From CAWDLX01 sp963753485 (lineage in GTDB: Bacteria > Actinomycetota > Actinomycetes > Mycobacteriales > Micromonosporaceae), in the NCBI GenBank assembly GCA_963753485.1, contig CAVWCL010000010.1, positions 40,421 through 104,420 on the forward strand: a stretch of 64,000 nucleotides of DNA, written 5' to 3'. The first letter of the stretch is position 1. Each line of letters opens with the position of its first letter. Positions 46,598 to 56,272 of the stretch are shown in pieces. Under the pieces are notes generated by a model. That model saw only the letters and a list, made by a program, of their open reading frames with translations. It was not told the origin of the DNA and ran no database searches. Made by a program: the position numbers and the translations under genes.

Positions 46598-48295
46598 TCA
46601 TCCGTCGCGCGGGCGGGTGGCGAAGATGATGAGGCCGTGGCCCTGGTCGTTGATCTCGCGGAGGTAGATGGGATAGGTCCCGGTCAGCTTCGCCAGCGCC
46701 TTCGGGAAGTTGGCCGTGCTGTGGTACGCGAATGACACCACGAGGTAGTCATGCTGCGCGATCTCGGCTCGCATGCCCTCGAACGCAAAACCGTTGTCCT
46801 GGTTCTCCTCGTTTCGCAGGATCACGCCGCCGACCCGCACATGGTCGCTGTAGCGGGCCAGGTAGTAGTCCAGAACCGAGACTTTGCGGAACGACGTGTC
46901 GAGCACCAGGTAGCTGGAGTCCGGGTTGGACTCCTCGATCGTCACGATCCTTCGGGCCACGCCTCGATAGTCGGTCAGCTCGGTGTTGGCGCCCTGCAGC
47001 GTCCCCGGGAGTATGGACGTGGCCACGACGACGGCGATCGCGATGTTCACCCAGGCGGTTGGGTCGACGTCGACCCCGCGGAACCGGCGCCACGCCCCGG
47101 CGACCAGACGACCCGCCTGGTCAAGGGTGAGGACGACCAGTGGGGCCAGGGCCGGCACGCTGAACTGCACATACCGGACGTTGTATCGGGCCGTACCGGT
47201 GACTGCGAAGGCCACCAACATGACGAGAATCGGGATCAGTAGCCAGCCGAAGAGGTACAGGATCACCCACGAGCGTTGCCGTTGCTCGGTCAGGTCCCGT
47301 CCGCCCCGCAGCGTCGCCACCGCCCGGCCGGCGACGACGACGGCCAGGCCGATGGCGATCCACCACACCGGTGCCGGCAGGCCGATGTTGGGCGTGACCA
47401 TGACCTTCAGCAGCGCGAGGGGACTGCGTAGGCCCTGCTCGTCCAGGGTGTAGTCGTCGGCCAGTCGGCCGTACGTCTTCTTGAACGTGTTGCCCCAGAT
47501 CAGGGCGAACGTGGTGCCCTGGACCGCGTACAAGGCGGCCACCGTGCCCAGACCGGACAACCAGCGCCGGGGCGCGAACGTGGCGAGCACGAAGACGCCG
47601 GCGACGGCGCCCTGCGCGAAGTAGAAGAACACGTTGAAGTAGTGGGTGAGCAACAGGGCGATATTGGCCAACGTGAACAGCAAGGCGGTGCCGGAGAAGA
47701 GTGCCGGGCGCCAGCCGCGGGCCGCGGCCGACCGCATCAACCGGAGCAGAGCGTAGGACGACAGGGTCGCCAGAAAGATGGTCTGCGCGTACGACCGGGT
47801 CTCCAGCGAGAAGTACGTGGCCGAGTACATGAGTGCGAAGATCCCGGCCGACCACAACGCCACCCGGCGGGAAAGCGCGTCCCGCACGAGAAGATAAAGG
47901 AACAGGGTGGCGAGCGTGAGGTACAGGTTCGACAGTGACCGGGTGGCCCGCTCGCCGTTGCCGAACACCTGCATCCAGTTGTAGAGCACGAACTGATACA
48001 GCGGCGGGTGGACCGAGGTTGCAGCCAGGTTCCCGATGGCCGCCGCCGCACTGTTGTTCCAGATTCCGTAGACCGCGACCGCGTACAGCTCGTCGAGCCA
48101 GTACGAATACCGGTCCGCCGTCAGCCAGCGCGCGAGAAAGCCGACCACCAGCACGACGGTCAAGATCATCTCTTGCCGGACGGCAGCGTAGCCACGCTGC
48201 GCAAGATCGCTCACGCGTCCGGCCACCGACCGGTCCGCAGCCGGGACGGGCGTGGTCCTGACGCTGGCGTCCGTCGCCGTGCCCGTCGTGGTCAT
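46598..48295 (-). CDS. Glycosyltransferase family 39 (PMT-like)
   Basis: A 565-residue polytopic membrane protein with about 11 helices. The YWLDELYAVAVYG segment in the first external loop fits the PMT/ArnT-type acidic motif, and the SVHPPLYQFVLYN and LSNLYLTLATLFLYLLVRDALSRRVAL segments are typical. It transfers a sugar from a polyprenyl-phosphate donor, presumably made by the adjacent GT2, to an external protein or lipid. The C-terminal part has a soluble domain. It is the first gene of the operon; the ATG at 48295 is the best start. Confidence 0.87.
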   Translation of the reverse strand: MTTTGTATDASVRTTPVPAADRSVAGRVSDLAQRGYAAVRQEMILTVVLVVGFLARWLTADRYSYWLDELYAVAVYGIWNNSAAAAIGNLAATSVHPPLYQFVLYNWMQVFGNGERATRSLSNLYLTLATLFLYLLVRDALSRRVALWSAGIFALMYSATYFSLETRSYAQTIFLATLSSYALLRLMRSAAARGWRPALFSGTALLFTLANIALLLTHYFNVFFYFAQGAVAGVFVLATFAPRRWLSGLGTVAALYAVQGTTFALIWGNTFKKTYGRLADDYTLDEQGLRSPLALLKVMVTPNIGLPAPVWWIAIGLAVVVAGRAVATLRGGRDLTEQRQRSWVILYLFGWLLIPILVMLVAFAVTGTARYNVRYVQFSVPALAPLVVLTLDQAGRLVAGAWRRFRGVDVDPTAWVNIAIAVVVATSILPGTLQGANTELTDYRGVARRIVTIEESNPDSSYLVLDTSFRKVSVLDYYLARYSDHVRVGGVILRNEENQDNGFAFEGMRAEIAQHDYLVVSFAYHSTANFPKALAKLTGTYPIYLREINDQGHGLIIFATRPRDG

Positions 48296-48732
48296 CGACC
48301 AGGGCTCCGTGGCGAGTTTGTTCGGCCGCACGAACGGAATCCGACGCCAGCGCAGCCGCGACGGCAGCGCGCTGACCGGCGGGAATCGCGAGGACCATCG
48401 TGCGGCACAGCGCCGGAGCCTACCAAGACGTAGTGATCTAGCGACCCTGGACCCAGCGACCTTCGGTCCGGTCGCGACGGTATCGCGCCGCCGCGCCGGG
48501 CGACCGGCCGCGCGCCTGGAGGCGGATCACCATCAGTAATCCCGACGTCACCGTTGTCGCCGGCCACGTCCACGTCCGCGGCACCTGGCAGTGCGGCGGC
48601 GCTCAACTCCATCGATCGCGGCGCTCGGCCCGGGTACGCACGTCGCCACAGTTTCCATTGGATTCGCCGCGCTTGGCCATTCGGAGTTTTCCGTATGGCG
48701 AGAGTCGAGTCGCCGTAGGGACACTCGGCGAC
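48296..48732. other. Divergent intergenic region
   Basis: 437 bp between the GT39 gene and the metallopeptidase. No gene, tRNA or clear hairpin seen; it must hold promoters of both. Confidence 0.5.
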
Positions 48733-50244
48733 ATGAGAACAATACGAATAGCGACCGCCGTACGGTTGCTGGCGGGCGCACTCGTCGCGAGCCTGGTCAC
48801 GATTGGATTGACGGTTACCGGTGGCAGCGCAGATGCATCGGCACCACAAGGAGCAGCCGAAGCCAGCGCGGCTGCGGTGGCTCAGGCATGGGTGGCGACG
48901 AGGCCGGCCTTGTTGCGGGCCGGGCCGGCTGACGGGTTTGTTCCGCATGCGCCGATCACCTCGGCCGGATGGACCTACGTGCCCTACGATCGCACGTACC
49001 GGGGACTGCCCGTCGTCGGCGGGGACTTCGTGGTGGTGATCGACCCGACGGGGCGGGTGCAGGCGCCGTCGGTGGCCCAGCAGCGGCCGATCACCGCGCT
49101 CGCGGTGCCGGCCTCGGTGACTGCGCAGGCGGCGCGGCGGGCCGCGGCCGGGGACGGCAGGAGGCTGGTCGTCTACGCGCGTTCCGCCCCCACGCGCCTG
49201 GCGTGGGAGTCCACCGATGCCGCAGATACCACCACGACCTACGTCGATGTGATGACGGGTGCAGTGCTGGAACAGCGCGACGGCATCGCGTACGGCTCTT
49301 TGTATAGCGGGCGCAACGGACCGAATCCGCTTTATATCGCCACGAAGCGCGTGAGCTTTTCCATCTACAACCGGTACTACCTGATCGATCCGTCCAACAA
49401 TGGGGTTACCTGCGGCGACAAGGCGGTGGGTCAACCGCTCATGCAGACCGTCGACACCTGGGGCAACGGCAATTCGGCCAACAAGGTGACCAGCTGTGCC
49501 GACGCGATGTTCGCGCAGCAGACCGAGATAAAGATGTTGGCGACATGGCTGGGCCGCAACGGTATCGACGGGGCCGGGCACGGGCTCCCGATGTGGGTGG
49601 CCCCCGACGTCCCTGGCACTGCCCAGTGTTGCCCCGGCGGCTCTGCACTGTTCACCATCGGCTCGACCAGCCTCGACACGGTGGGCCACGAACTCGGCCA
49701 CGGCATCGACCAGTTCACCCCGGGCGGGCTGTCGGCCTGGAGCACGAAGGAGTTCATCGCCGACGTGTTCGGTACCGCTACCGAGTGGTTCGCCAACGAG
49801 CCCGCCGGCTACGACACACCCGACTGGACGGTCCTCGACCGCGACTTCTGGCATTCATACCCCCTCGGCCCCCGCTGCTACTACGACCCGGGCCTGGACG
49901 ACACGACCAAGGATCCGCACGCCGCCGGGAATATCGGCGATCACTGGTTCTATCTGCTGGCCGAGGGAACCAACCCGACCGACGGACAACCGGTCAGCCC
50001 GACGTGCAATGACACGACGATGACCGGCATCGGCTTCCGGCCGGCGCTGCGCGTCCTGTACAACGCCATGCTGATGAAGACATCGAACGCCAAATACCCG
50101 AACTACCGGCAATGGACGCTGCGGGCGGCGTACAACCTGTACGGGTGCACGAATAACATCGTGAACACCGTCAAGGCGGCCTGGTCCGCATTGCTCGTAC
50201 CGCCACAGCTGGCCGAGCCGCTGTGCGGAATCCTGCCCGGCTAG
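48733..50244 (+). CDS. Secreted M4-type zinc metallopeptidase
   Basis: A 503-residue secreted protease with a signal peptide (RTIRIATAVRLLAGALVASL...ADASA), an FTP/PepSY-type propeptide (GLPVVGGDFVVVIDPTGRVQ), and a catalytic domain with HELGHGIDQ (zinc ligands His319, His323 and catalytic Glu320) and KEFIADVFG (Glu340, third zinc ligand). The spacing of 17 residues from the second histidine to this glutamate is slightly shorter than in thermolysin. Several cysteines (CC pair in TAQCCPGG, others) suggest disulfides. It should act outside the cell on proteins. Confidence 0.9.
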   Translation: MRTIRIATAVRLLAGALVASLVTIGLTVTGGSADASAPQGAAEASAAAVAQAWVATRPALLRAGPADGFVPHAPITSAGWTYVPYDRTYRGLPVVGGDFVVVIDPTGRVQAPSVAQQRPITALAVPASVTAQAARRAAAGDGRRLVVYARSAPTRLAWESTDAADTTTTYVDVMTGAVLEQRDGIAYGSLYSGRNGPNPLYIATKRVSFSIYNRYYLIDPSNNGVTCGDKAVGQPLMQTVDTWGNGNSANKVTSCADAMFAQQTEIKMLATWLGRNGIDGAGHGLPMWVAPDVPGTAQCCPGGSALFTIGSTSLDTVGHELGHGIDQFTPGGLSAWSTKEFIADVFGTATEWFANEPAGYDTPDWTVLDRDFWHSYPLGPRCYYDPGLDDTTKDPHAAGNIGDHWFYLLAEGTNPTDGQPVSPTCNDTTMTGIGFRPALRVLYNAMLMKTSNAKYPNYRQWTLRAAYNLYGCTNNIVNTVKAAWSALLVPPQLAEPLCGILPG

Positions 50245-50335
50245 CCATGACCGACACCGCACGCCCGTAGGATCACGGCTCGCCTGAAAGGCCCACCAGC
50301 CGGCCGGTCAGGCGAGTCGTGCAGGGAGTACGCGG

Positions 50336-50674
50336 TCAGGCGGCGGGGATCGCCATCCCGCTGCTGAGTCCGAGCGTGATCGCCCCGAGCAGGCTCAGCA
50401 GCAGGGTGAGCCGCCGGCGAGGTGTGTCCGTGGCCAACCCGAGCAGGACCACCACAGCGGAGGCGAGAACCGCCCCGCAAAACGCGCCGGCGAGGCCCCA
50501 GCTGAGCGCGACCCACCAGACCGAGCCGTGAATTACCGCCAGGCTGGCCGCGCCGGTGAAGCCGATCGTGCTGCCCAGGTGCTGCCCCACGAACGCGACC
50601 ACCGCCGCGCCCGCGGCCACCAGCATCAGCCGCACCTGGATCAGCATCGTCTGACCCAGACCACCGACCAGCAA
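50336..50674 (-). CDS. Small hydrophobic membrane protein
   Basis: A 112-residue protein (an ATG at 50647 gives a shorter one) with three to four hydrophobic helices and few charged residues. No known domain recognised. It follows the AfsR-like gene by 9 nt in the same direction, so it may be cotranscribed. Function unknown. Confidence 0.6.
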   Translation of the reverse strand: MLVGGLGQTMLIQVRLMLVAAGAAVVAFVGQHLGSTIGFTGAASLAVIHGSVWWVALSWGLAGAFCGAVLASAVVVLLGLATDTPRRRLTLLLSLLGAITLGLSSGMAIPAA

Positions 50675-50683
50675 CTGCCCGGG

Positions 50684-53600
50684 TTATAGCGGTCGGGGCG
50701 CGCCGCTGGGCGAGCTGTGGTGGGCGGCGAGCTTGGCGCGGACTTGGCTGGAGTCGGGGTGGTCTAGGTCGTCGAGGATGGTCAGGGCTTGCTGCCAGGT
50801 CCGGTGGGCGGCGCCGTGGTCGCCGGCGGCGTCGCGCGTGTCACCGAGGCGGTTGATAGTGGCGGCCTGGCTGTAGCGGTCGCCGATGCGCTGATACAGA
50901 GCGAGGGCGTGCCGGTAGCAGGCGGCGGCTTGGTCGTGGTGGCCGAGGTGGTGGTGGGCGTGGCCGAGGCAGTCCCAGGTGTCGGCCTGGGTGTCGTGGT
51001 CGCCTTGCTGGATCAGGGCCAAAGCCTGCTGGCAGCAGGTGATGGCCTGTTCGTGGTCCCCTAGGCCGATGCAGGCCCAGCCGATGTTGTTCAGGGCGAT
51101 TGGCTGCCCGGCCGGGTGGCCGATTGCCTGGTACAGGGCGAAGGCCCGGCGGGCGTGGTCGAGCGCCGGCGCGTGGCGGCCCTGCTGGGCGTACACATGG
51201 CTGAGGCAGTTGTGGGTGCCGGCCTGCCCGGACTGGTCGCCAGCCTGGCGGTATAGGTCGAGAGCGTGGCCCAGGTGGGCGTGGGCGTCGCCGGGCCGGC
51301 CCAGCAGGCTGCAGGCGTGGGCGAGGTTGCGGTGGGCGAGGGCTGCGGCCTGGGGATCGCCGAGCCGCCGGGCCGCGGCCAAGGCGGCCCGCTGGGTGGC
51401 TTCCAGCTCGTGCCAGTGTCCCTGCCGGTCGTGGAAGGTCTCCAGGGCCCAGGCGAGCTGCCACGCGTGGGCGTCGCGCTCGGCGCCAGCGGCATAGTCG
51501 ATGGCGGCCAGCAGTATTGGGTGCTCGGCGGCGAACCAGGCCAGCGCCTGCCGCTGGTCGGCGGGCTCCTCAGGAATGACCCCGGCCCTGGGCGGGTCGA
51601 TGCTGACCGGCCGTTGGAACGGGTTCAGCAAGAAGGCGGCGGTGTGCGCGGTGTGGGCGTAATGGTCAAGCAGGCAATCGATCGCGGCGCGGCGCTGGCT
51701 CTCGGCGTCGATCAAGCTGGCCTGCCCTGCGGCGTAGGCGCGCAGCAGGTCGTGGAGGGTGTACCGGCGTGGCAGGTCCTCCCTGATCAGGTGTGCGTCG
51801 ACCAGTTCGGTCAGCAGGACACGCGCCCGCGGCGGGGGCACGCCGGCCAGGCTGGCCGCGGCCGGCGTGGAAATGTCCGGGCCGGGGGAAAGGCCGAGCA
51901 GCCGGAACAGCCGCGCCGCCTGGGGGGTGAGGGCGCGATAGGACCAAGCGAACACCGCACGCACGTCGGCGGCGGGGTCACCGCCGGCGGCCAGCGCGTC
52001 GAGCGGGTCTTGACGCAGCTCGCCGGCCAGGGCAGAAAGCGGGAAGGGTCGGGCCGCAGCGCGGGCGGCCCAGATGGCCAGGGCCAGCGGCAGCCGCCCG
52101 CACACGTTGATGATCTCGGCGGTGGCTTGCGGCTCAGCGGCCAGCCGCCCGGCGCCCAGGTGGGCAGCGAGCAGGTCACGGGCCTCTTCCGGGGCGAGCA
52201 CGTCCAGGTCCAGGAGCCGGGCACCGTCTGCCGCCGCCAGCCCCACCAGCCGACTGCGGCTGGTGACCACGGCTAGGGCGCCTGGGGAGCCAGGCAGCAG
52301 CGGGCGCACCTGCGCGGCGTTCCTGGCGTTGTCCAGGACGATGAGCATCCGCTTACCGGCCAACAGCGAGCGGTACAGGCCGACCTGCGCGTCCAGGTCG
52401 CGCGGGATTCGTGCCGGCGGCACCCCCAGCGCGTCGAGGAAGCCGCGCAGCGCCCGTGCGGGCGTGACCGGCCTGGCGGACGGGCCGAACCCGCGCAGGT
52501 TCGCATATAGCTGCCCGTCCGGGAAGCGCGGCGCGACCTGGTGCGCCCAGTGCATCGCCAACGCGGTCTTGCCGACCCCGGCGGTCCCGCCGATCGCTGA
52601 GATCACGACCGTCGCCGCGGCGTACCGCGGCTCATCGAGCAGCTCGTTCAGGGCCGCCAGCTCGCTAGCGCGGCCGACAAAGTGCCGGCTCGCGGCGGGC
52701 ATTTGTCGGGGAACAGCCGACTCCGCGGTAGCCTTGCTGCCCGGCAGGCGGCCGCCCTGCGGGTTCGCAGCGGTGGGGGGAGCGGGGCACGGTGCCGGCA
52801 GGTCTGCGCGCAGGACCCGCATATGTGCGCGGGTGAGTTCCCGGCCAGGGCATACGCCAAGCTGCTCGTCCAGCCTGCGCTGGAGCGTCTCGAATACCTC
52901 CAGGGCGGCCGCCTGCCTCCCCGTCCCGGCCAAAGCGATCATCAGCACTGCGTGTGCCGCTTCGTGCAAGGGCTCGCGCTCAGTCAACGGCCACACCAGC
53001 GGCAGCACCTGGTCATAGCGCCCCAGCTCGCACGCCGACTCGGCGTAGCTGACAACGGCAGCCCACCGCTGCTCGGACAGGCCGGTAACCGCCGGGTGCT
53101 GCCGCAAGGCGCTGACATCGGCCAGCGGGTCGCCGCGCCACAAACGAAGAGCCCGTTCATAGAGCCCGCAAGCCGCGGCCACCTCACCGCCCCGTCGTGC
53201 CGCATCGGCGCGGCCGACCAGATCGCGGAACGCGAGCAGGTCAAGCTGGCCTGTGGTGACGCGCAGCCGGTAGCTGGTTCCGGCCGATGCCAGCAACCCG
53301 CCCCGATCACGCGCGGGCCGACCAGGATCCAGGATCCGGCGCAGCCCACTCACCCGGGCCTGTATCTGGTTCACCGCCGACGGCGGCGGTTCGTCGCCCC
53401 ACCAGGCGTCGATGAGGGTCTCCCGACGCACCGGCTCGTTAGGGCTGAGCGCCAGCACACCGAGCAGAGCCCGCTGCGACGGCGGCCCAAGCTCAACCGC
53501 GTCGTCATCCCACCACACAGCCAATGGCCCGAGCACAGCCAGCTTCACCCAGGCAGGCCTGCCCATGACCGCGGGCTCGGGCTTGCCGCGCGCGGCGGAG

Positions 53601-53821
53601 GCGAATTCCCGGGCCTCGTCGGCGTCCAAGCGAAGCGCCGCGACCAGGGCTACCACCGACCCGGCTGCTAGTCGCCTGGTTCTGCCCTGCTCCAGATCAC
53701 GTACGACCCCAACGCTGACGCCGCCGGCACCCGCGAGTCGCCGCTGGCTCAGCCCTGCCGTGCGCCTCAGCTCGCGGAGCAGGCTTCCCGCACGCCCGGC
53801 CACGGGTTCATCCGATCCCAT
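50684..53821 (-). CDS. AfsR/SARP-type regulator: Xre HTH, BTAD, NB-ARC, TPR
   Basis: A 1045-residue transcription factor. In order: an Xre-type helix-turn-helix (residues ~8-65, GLSQRRLAGAGGVSVGVV), a winged-helix OmpR/SARP domain and BTAD (residues ~90-340, REPLHEAAHAVLMIALAGTGRQAAALEVF), an NB-ARC STAND ATPase with P-loop GTAGVGKTALAMHW (lysine ~418), and TPR repeats to the end (QAAACYRHALALYQRIGD and similar). SARP proteins activate secondary-metabolite and development genes. The Xre addition at the N-terminus is unusual for AfsR. It is divergent from the small SARP-like gene. Confidence 0.9.
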   Translation of the reverse strand: MGSDEPVAGRAGSLLRELRRTAGLSQRRLAGAGGVSVGVVRDLEQGRTRRLAAGSVVALVAALRLDADEAREFASAARGKPEPAVMGRPAWVKLAVLGPLAVWWDDDAVELGPPSQRALLGVLALSPNEPVRRETLIDAWWGDEPPPSAVNQIQARVSGLRRILDPGRPARDRGGLLASAGTSYRLRVTTGQLDLLAFRDLVGRADAARRGGEVAAACGLYERALRLWRGDPLADVSALRQHPAVTGLSEQRWAAVVSYAESACELGRYDQVLPLVWPLTEREPLHEAAHAVLMIALAGTGRQAAALEVFETLQRRLDEQLGVCPGRELTRAHMRVLRADLPAPCPAPPTAANPQGGRLPGSKATAESAVPRQMPAASRHFVGRASELAALNELLDEPRYAAATVVISAIGGTAGVGKTALAMHWAHQVAPRFPDGQLYANLRGFGPSARPVTPARALRGFLDALGVPPARIPRDLDAQVGLYRSLLAGKRMLIVLDNARNAAQVRPLLPGSPGALAVVTSRSRLVGLAAADGARLLDLDVLAPEEARDLLAAHLGAGRLAAEPQATAEIINVCGRLPLALAIWAARAAARPFPLSALAGELRQDPLDALAAGGDPAADVRAVFAWSYRALTPQAARLFRLLGLSPGPDISTPAAASLAGVPPPRARVLLTELVDAHLIREDLPRRYTLHDLLRAYAAGQASLIDAESQRRAAIDCLLDHYAHTAHTAAFLLNPFQRPVSIDPPRAGVIPEEPADQRQALAWFAAEHPILLAAIDYAAGAERDAHAWQLAWALETFHDRQGHWHELEATQRAALAAARRLGDPQAAALAHRNLAHACSLLGRPGDAHAHLGHALDLYRQAGDQSGQAGTHNCLSHVYAQQGRHAPALDHARRAFALYQAIGHPAGQPIALNNIGWACIGLGDHEQAITCCQQALALIQQGDHDTQADTWDCLGHAHHHLGHHDQAAACYRHALALYQRIGDRYSQAATINRLGDTRDAAGDHGAAHRTWQQALTILDDLDHPDSSQVRAKLAAHHSSPSGAPRPL

Positions 53822-54194
53822 CTGACCGCCCGCCCTACCCGCCCGATCTGCTGCATGACGCAACGGGCAAGATCAACATTTCCGCGCGCCCAGCGGCTGG
53901 CCGTACCGCGACGGTACTCCTGTACCCGGGGTGCCGGCCGCCATCGGAGCCCTCCCCGTTCTACCAGGCCAGATTCAACGCACGCAGGACCGCGGGGGTG
54001 CAGGCAGCACCACACAGCCCGCCGTAAGTCCCGCTCGCGGCCGGCACGCGATCCTGGCGACATGACAATGCCGGGACCGCACCGGCCCGCCCGGCCCGAG
54101 GCCGCCACATCCATTGCCACAAACGATGGACGGCATCCGTTTCACAAGCCGATCCAGGCTCATTCACCTGGGAACCAGTGGAGTTGGGTTCGCG
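53822..54194. other. Divergent regulatory region between two regulators
   Basis: 373 bp with no convincing gene; it must hold both regulators' promoters. An ATG at 54126 (54114 TTG) could extend the SARP-like protein upstream. No clear SARP direct heptamer pair was identified by eye. Confidence 0.4.
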
Positions 54195-54974
54195 GTGCAT
54201 CGTTTTCAACTACTGACGACTGTGTCGGTGCGTGACGACACCGGCCGGGAGTGGCTGGTACCCAACGCGAAGACTCGTGCGATCTACGCGGCCCTGCTGA
54301 GCGAGCCCAACAGGTTCGTCCCATATGACCAGCTGATCGACGCGCTGTGGGAGTCGCCGCCCAGCTCCGCGATAGCCAATCTGCGCAACTACAAGCTGCG
54401 GCTCTCACGCCTACTCGAACTCGCCGGCCTGGGTCAGCGTCTGGAATCTCGCCGTGGCGGCGCCTACCGGATCGCCCTGCAGGCCAACGAGGTAGATGCC
54501 CACATATTCTCAGCCCTCGCGCGCGCCGGGAGCGCCGCGTTACGCCGGGGCAACCCACACGTCGCCGCGATGCTCGCGTACGAGGCGCTCGACCTATGCC
54601 GTGGCCCGATCCGGCGCTCCGAACTGCCACCGACGCTCGCCTTCGTGTCCTTCTATGACGGTCTCGAGGAGCGGCGACGGCTCACTATCGAGGATTACCA
54701 CGCCGCACGAATCATGCTGCGTGACACGGCGCCGATATTGCCCGATGCGCGCGCGCATGCCGTCACATGCCAGACCCGCGAACGAGCCTGGGGTCAGCTT
54801 ATGCAGGCGCTGTACCTGGCCGGCGATCCAATCGGGGCACAGGAGGTGTTCGTGACGGCCAGAAAGGCAATGCTGCACCACGCCGGATCCGAACCCTCCT
54901 TGGCCCTGCACGGCCTGCAGCGCGCGCTCCTCAATTGCGACGACCAGGCCGTCGGTGGTTGGCGGTTGGGGTAA
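54195..54974 (+). CDS. Small SARP-like transcriptional regulator
   Basis: A 259-residue protein from GTG 54195 (VHRFQLLTTVSVRDDTG), where SARP domains normally begin. It holds the winged-helix part (LLSEPNRFVPYDQLIDALWESPP, NLRNYKLRLSRLLE) and a BTAD (ERAWGQLMQALYLAGDPIGAQEVF). It lacks the ATPase and TPR of the large neighbour. It is convergent with the MacAB-like operon, only 8 bp apart. It may activate that operon or another metabolic cluster; the target is not shown. An upstream ATG at 54126 would add 23 residues. Confidence 0.8.
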   Translation: MHRFQLLTTVSVRDDTGREWLVPNAKTRAIYAALLSEPNRFVPYDQLIDALWESPPSSAIANLRNYKLRLSRLLELAGLGQRLESRRGGAYRIALQANEVDAHIFSALARAGSAALRRGNPHVAAMLAYEALDLCRGPIRRSELPPTLAFVSFYDGLEERRRLTIEDYHAARIMLRDTAPILPDARAHAVTCQTRERAWGQLMQALYLAGDPIGAQEVFVTARKAMLHHAGSEPSLALHGLQRALLNCDDQAVGGWRLG

Positions 54975-54982
54975 CGCTGCCG

Positions 54983-56272
54983 TCAACGGCGCAGTGCATC
55001 GGCCGGTTCAATGGCGGCCGCCCGCAACGCCGGGTAGAGGCCGGCCGCTGTGCCGATCAGCGCGCCGATAAACGGCGCCGGCAGAACCGCGAACGGAGGC
55101 AGGATCGCTGTCCAATGCCGGAAACTGGCCGCCACGACACAGATGACGCCGAGGCTGGTCCCGAGCACGCCGCCGACCGTCCCGAGCGCGGCCGATTCGA
55201 CCAGAAACTGCGCCGCGATGTGATGCCGACGGGCGCCCAGCGCCCGCCGGAGTCCGATCTCGGCGACCCGCTCGAGCACGGCCACCATCGTGGTGTTCGC
55301 GATACCGACCGCGCCGATCACGAGGCACACGCCAGCGAGCAGGAGGAACAGCACAGCCAGGTCGCCGTTGACCGCGTCCCGTAGCGATCGCGGATCTGGC
55401 GGCACGATGACCTTGAAAGCCTCCGGCGCGTCGGCACGCAGCGCCACCGGCGCCTGATTAGCCACCATCGCCGCCGCGCCCAGACGCGTGTCGATCAGCA
55501 TGCTGGCTCGGATCCCGTCGCCGCTCGGGGCTCCCCACAGCGTCTCGGCCGCGTGTGCCGGTACGACGACCGACAGCAGCAGATCCGGATGGCGGGCAAC
55601 GTTATCGATGAGACCCAGCACGACGAATGGGACGCCGTCGATGAGCACCGATTCGGTGAGGGCTTGGCTGTTGGTCAGCGCCGCGGGCGCGAATATCTCG
55701 GCGTTGAACCCCAGCAGCGCGGCCGCGGTGGCGCCGAGGAGAGCCACATGCTCCGCCCGCTCGTCGTGCACCCGGTCGTAGAGGCGGCCGGCCACAACCG
55801 CATGAACGGCCCGTAGCAACCCCGGCGATGCGGCGACGACCGACACACCGGCGGCGGGCTGGTTGCCGGGCAGCACGACGCCCGAGACGGTCAGGTCCCT
55901 CCCTGGATGCACCGGCCACCACACACCGGCAGCCACCACCCCGTCGATGGCCCCCACCCGGGCGTCGGCGTCGGCGGGAAAGGTGGGGGCGGACAGCCCT
56001 GGATCCGAGCCGGGGTCGGCGATGCCGTGATCTTCAACCACGACCTCAGTGGCGGCCAGCGCGGTGAAGCGCTTGCTGATCTGACCGCCGGCGGTCGCAG
56101 TCAGGCCCAGGACAACCACGCAGGCACCGACGCCCAGGAGTGTGCCGAGCGCGGTCAGCCCGGCTCGCGCCGGCTTGGCCAGCATGCCGGCCATCGCCTC
56201 GCCGAGGAGCGCACGCAGGCGGAGCGTGGACCTGAGCGCCTCGTCCGGCCGACCCGCCCGGTCTCGCGTCAT
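54983..56272 (-). CDS. ABC transporter permease, FtsX/MacB type
   Basis: A 429-residue membrane protein with one N-terminal helix (AGLTALGTLLGVGACVVVLGL), a large extracytoplasmic MacB_PCD domain, and three C-terminal helices with the FtsX motif EIGLRRALGARRHHI. Such permeases export peptides, lipids or macrolide-like compounds or transmit force rather than pump. It overlaps the ATPase gene by 4 nt (ATGA). The operon reads lipoprotein, adaptor, ATPase, permease. Confidence 0.88.
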   Translation of the reverse strand: MTRDRAGRPDEALRSTLRLRALLGEAMAGMLAKPARAGLTALGTLLGVGACVVVLGLTATAGGQISKRFTALAATEVVVEDHGIADPGSDPGLSAPTFPADADARVGAIDGVVAAGVWWPVHPGRDLTVSGVVLPGNQPAAGVSVVAASPGLLRAVHAVVAGRLYDRVHDERAEHVALLGATAAALLGFNAEIFAPAALTNSQALTESVLIDGVPFVVLGLIDNVARHPDLLLSVVVPAHAAETLWGAPSGDGIRASMLIDTRLGAAAMVANQAPVALRADAPEAFKVIVPPDPRSLRDAVNGDLAVLFLLLAGVCLVIGAVGIANTTMVAVLERVAEIGLRRALGARRHHIAAQFLVESAALGTVGGVLGTSLGVICVVAASFRHWTAILPPFAVLPAPFIGALIGTAAGLYPALRAAAIEPADALRR

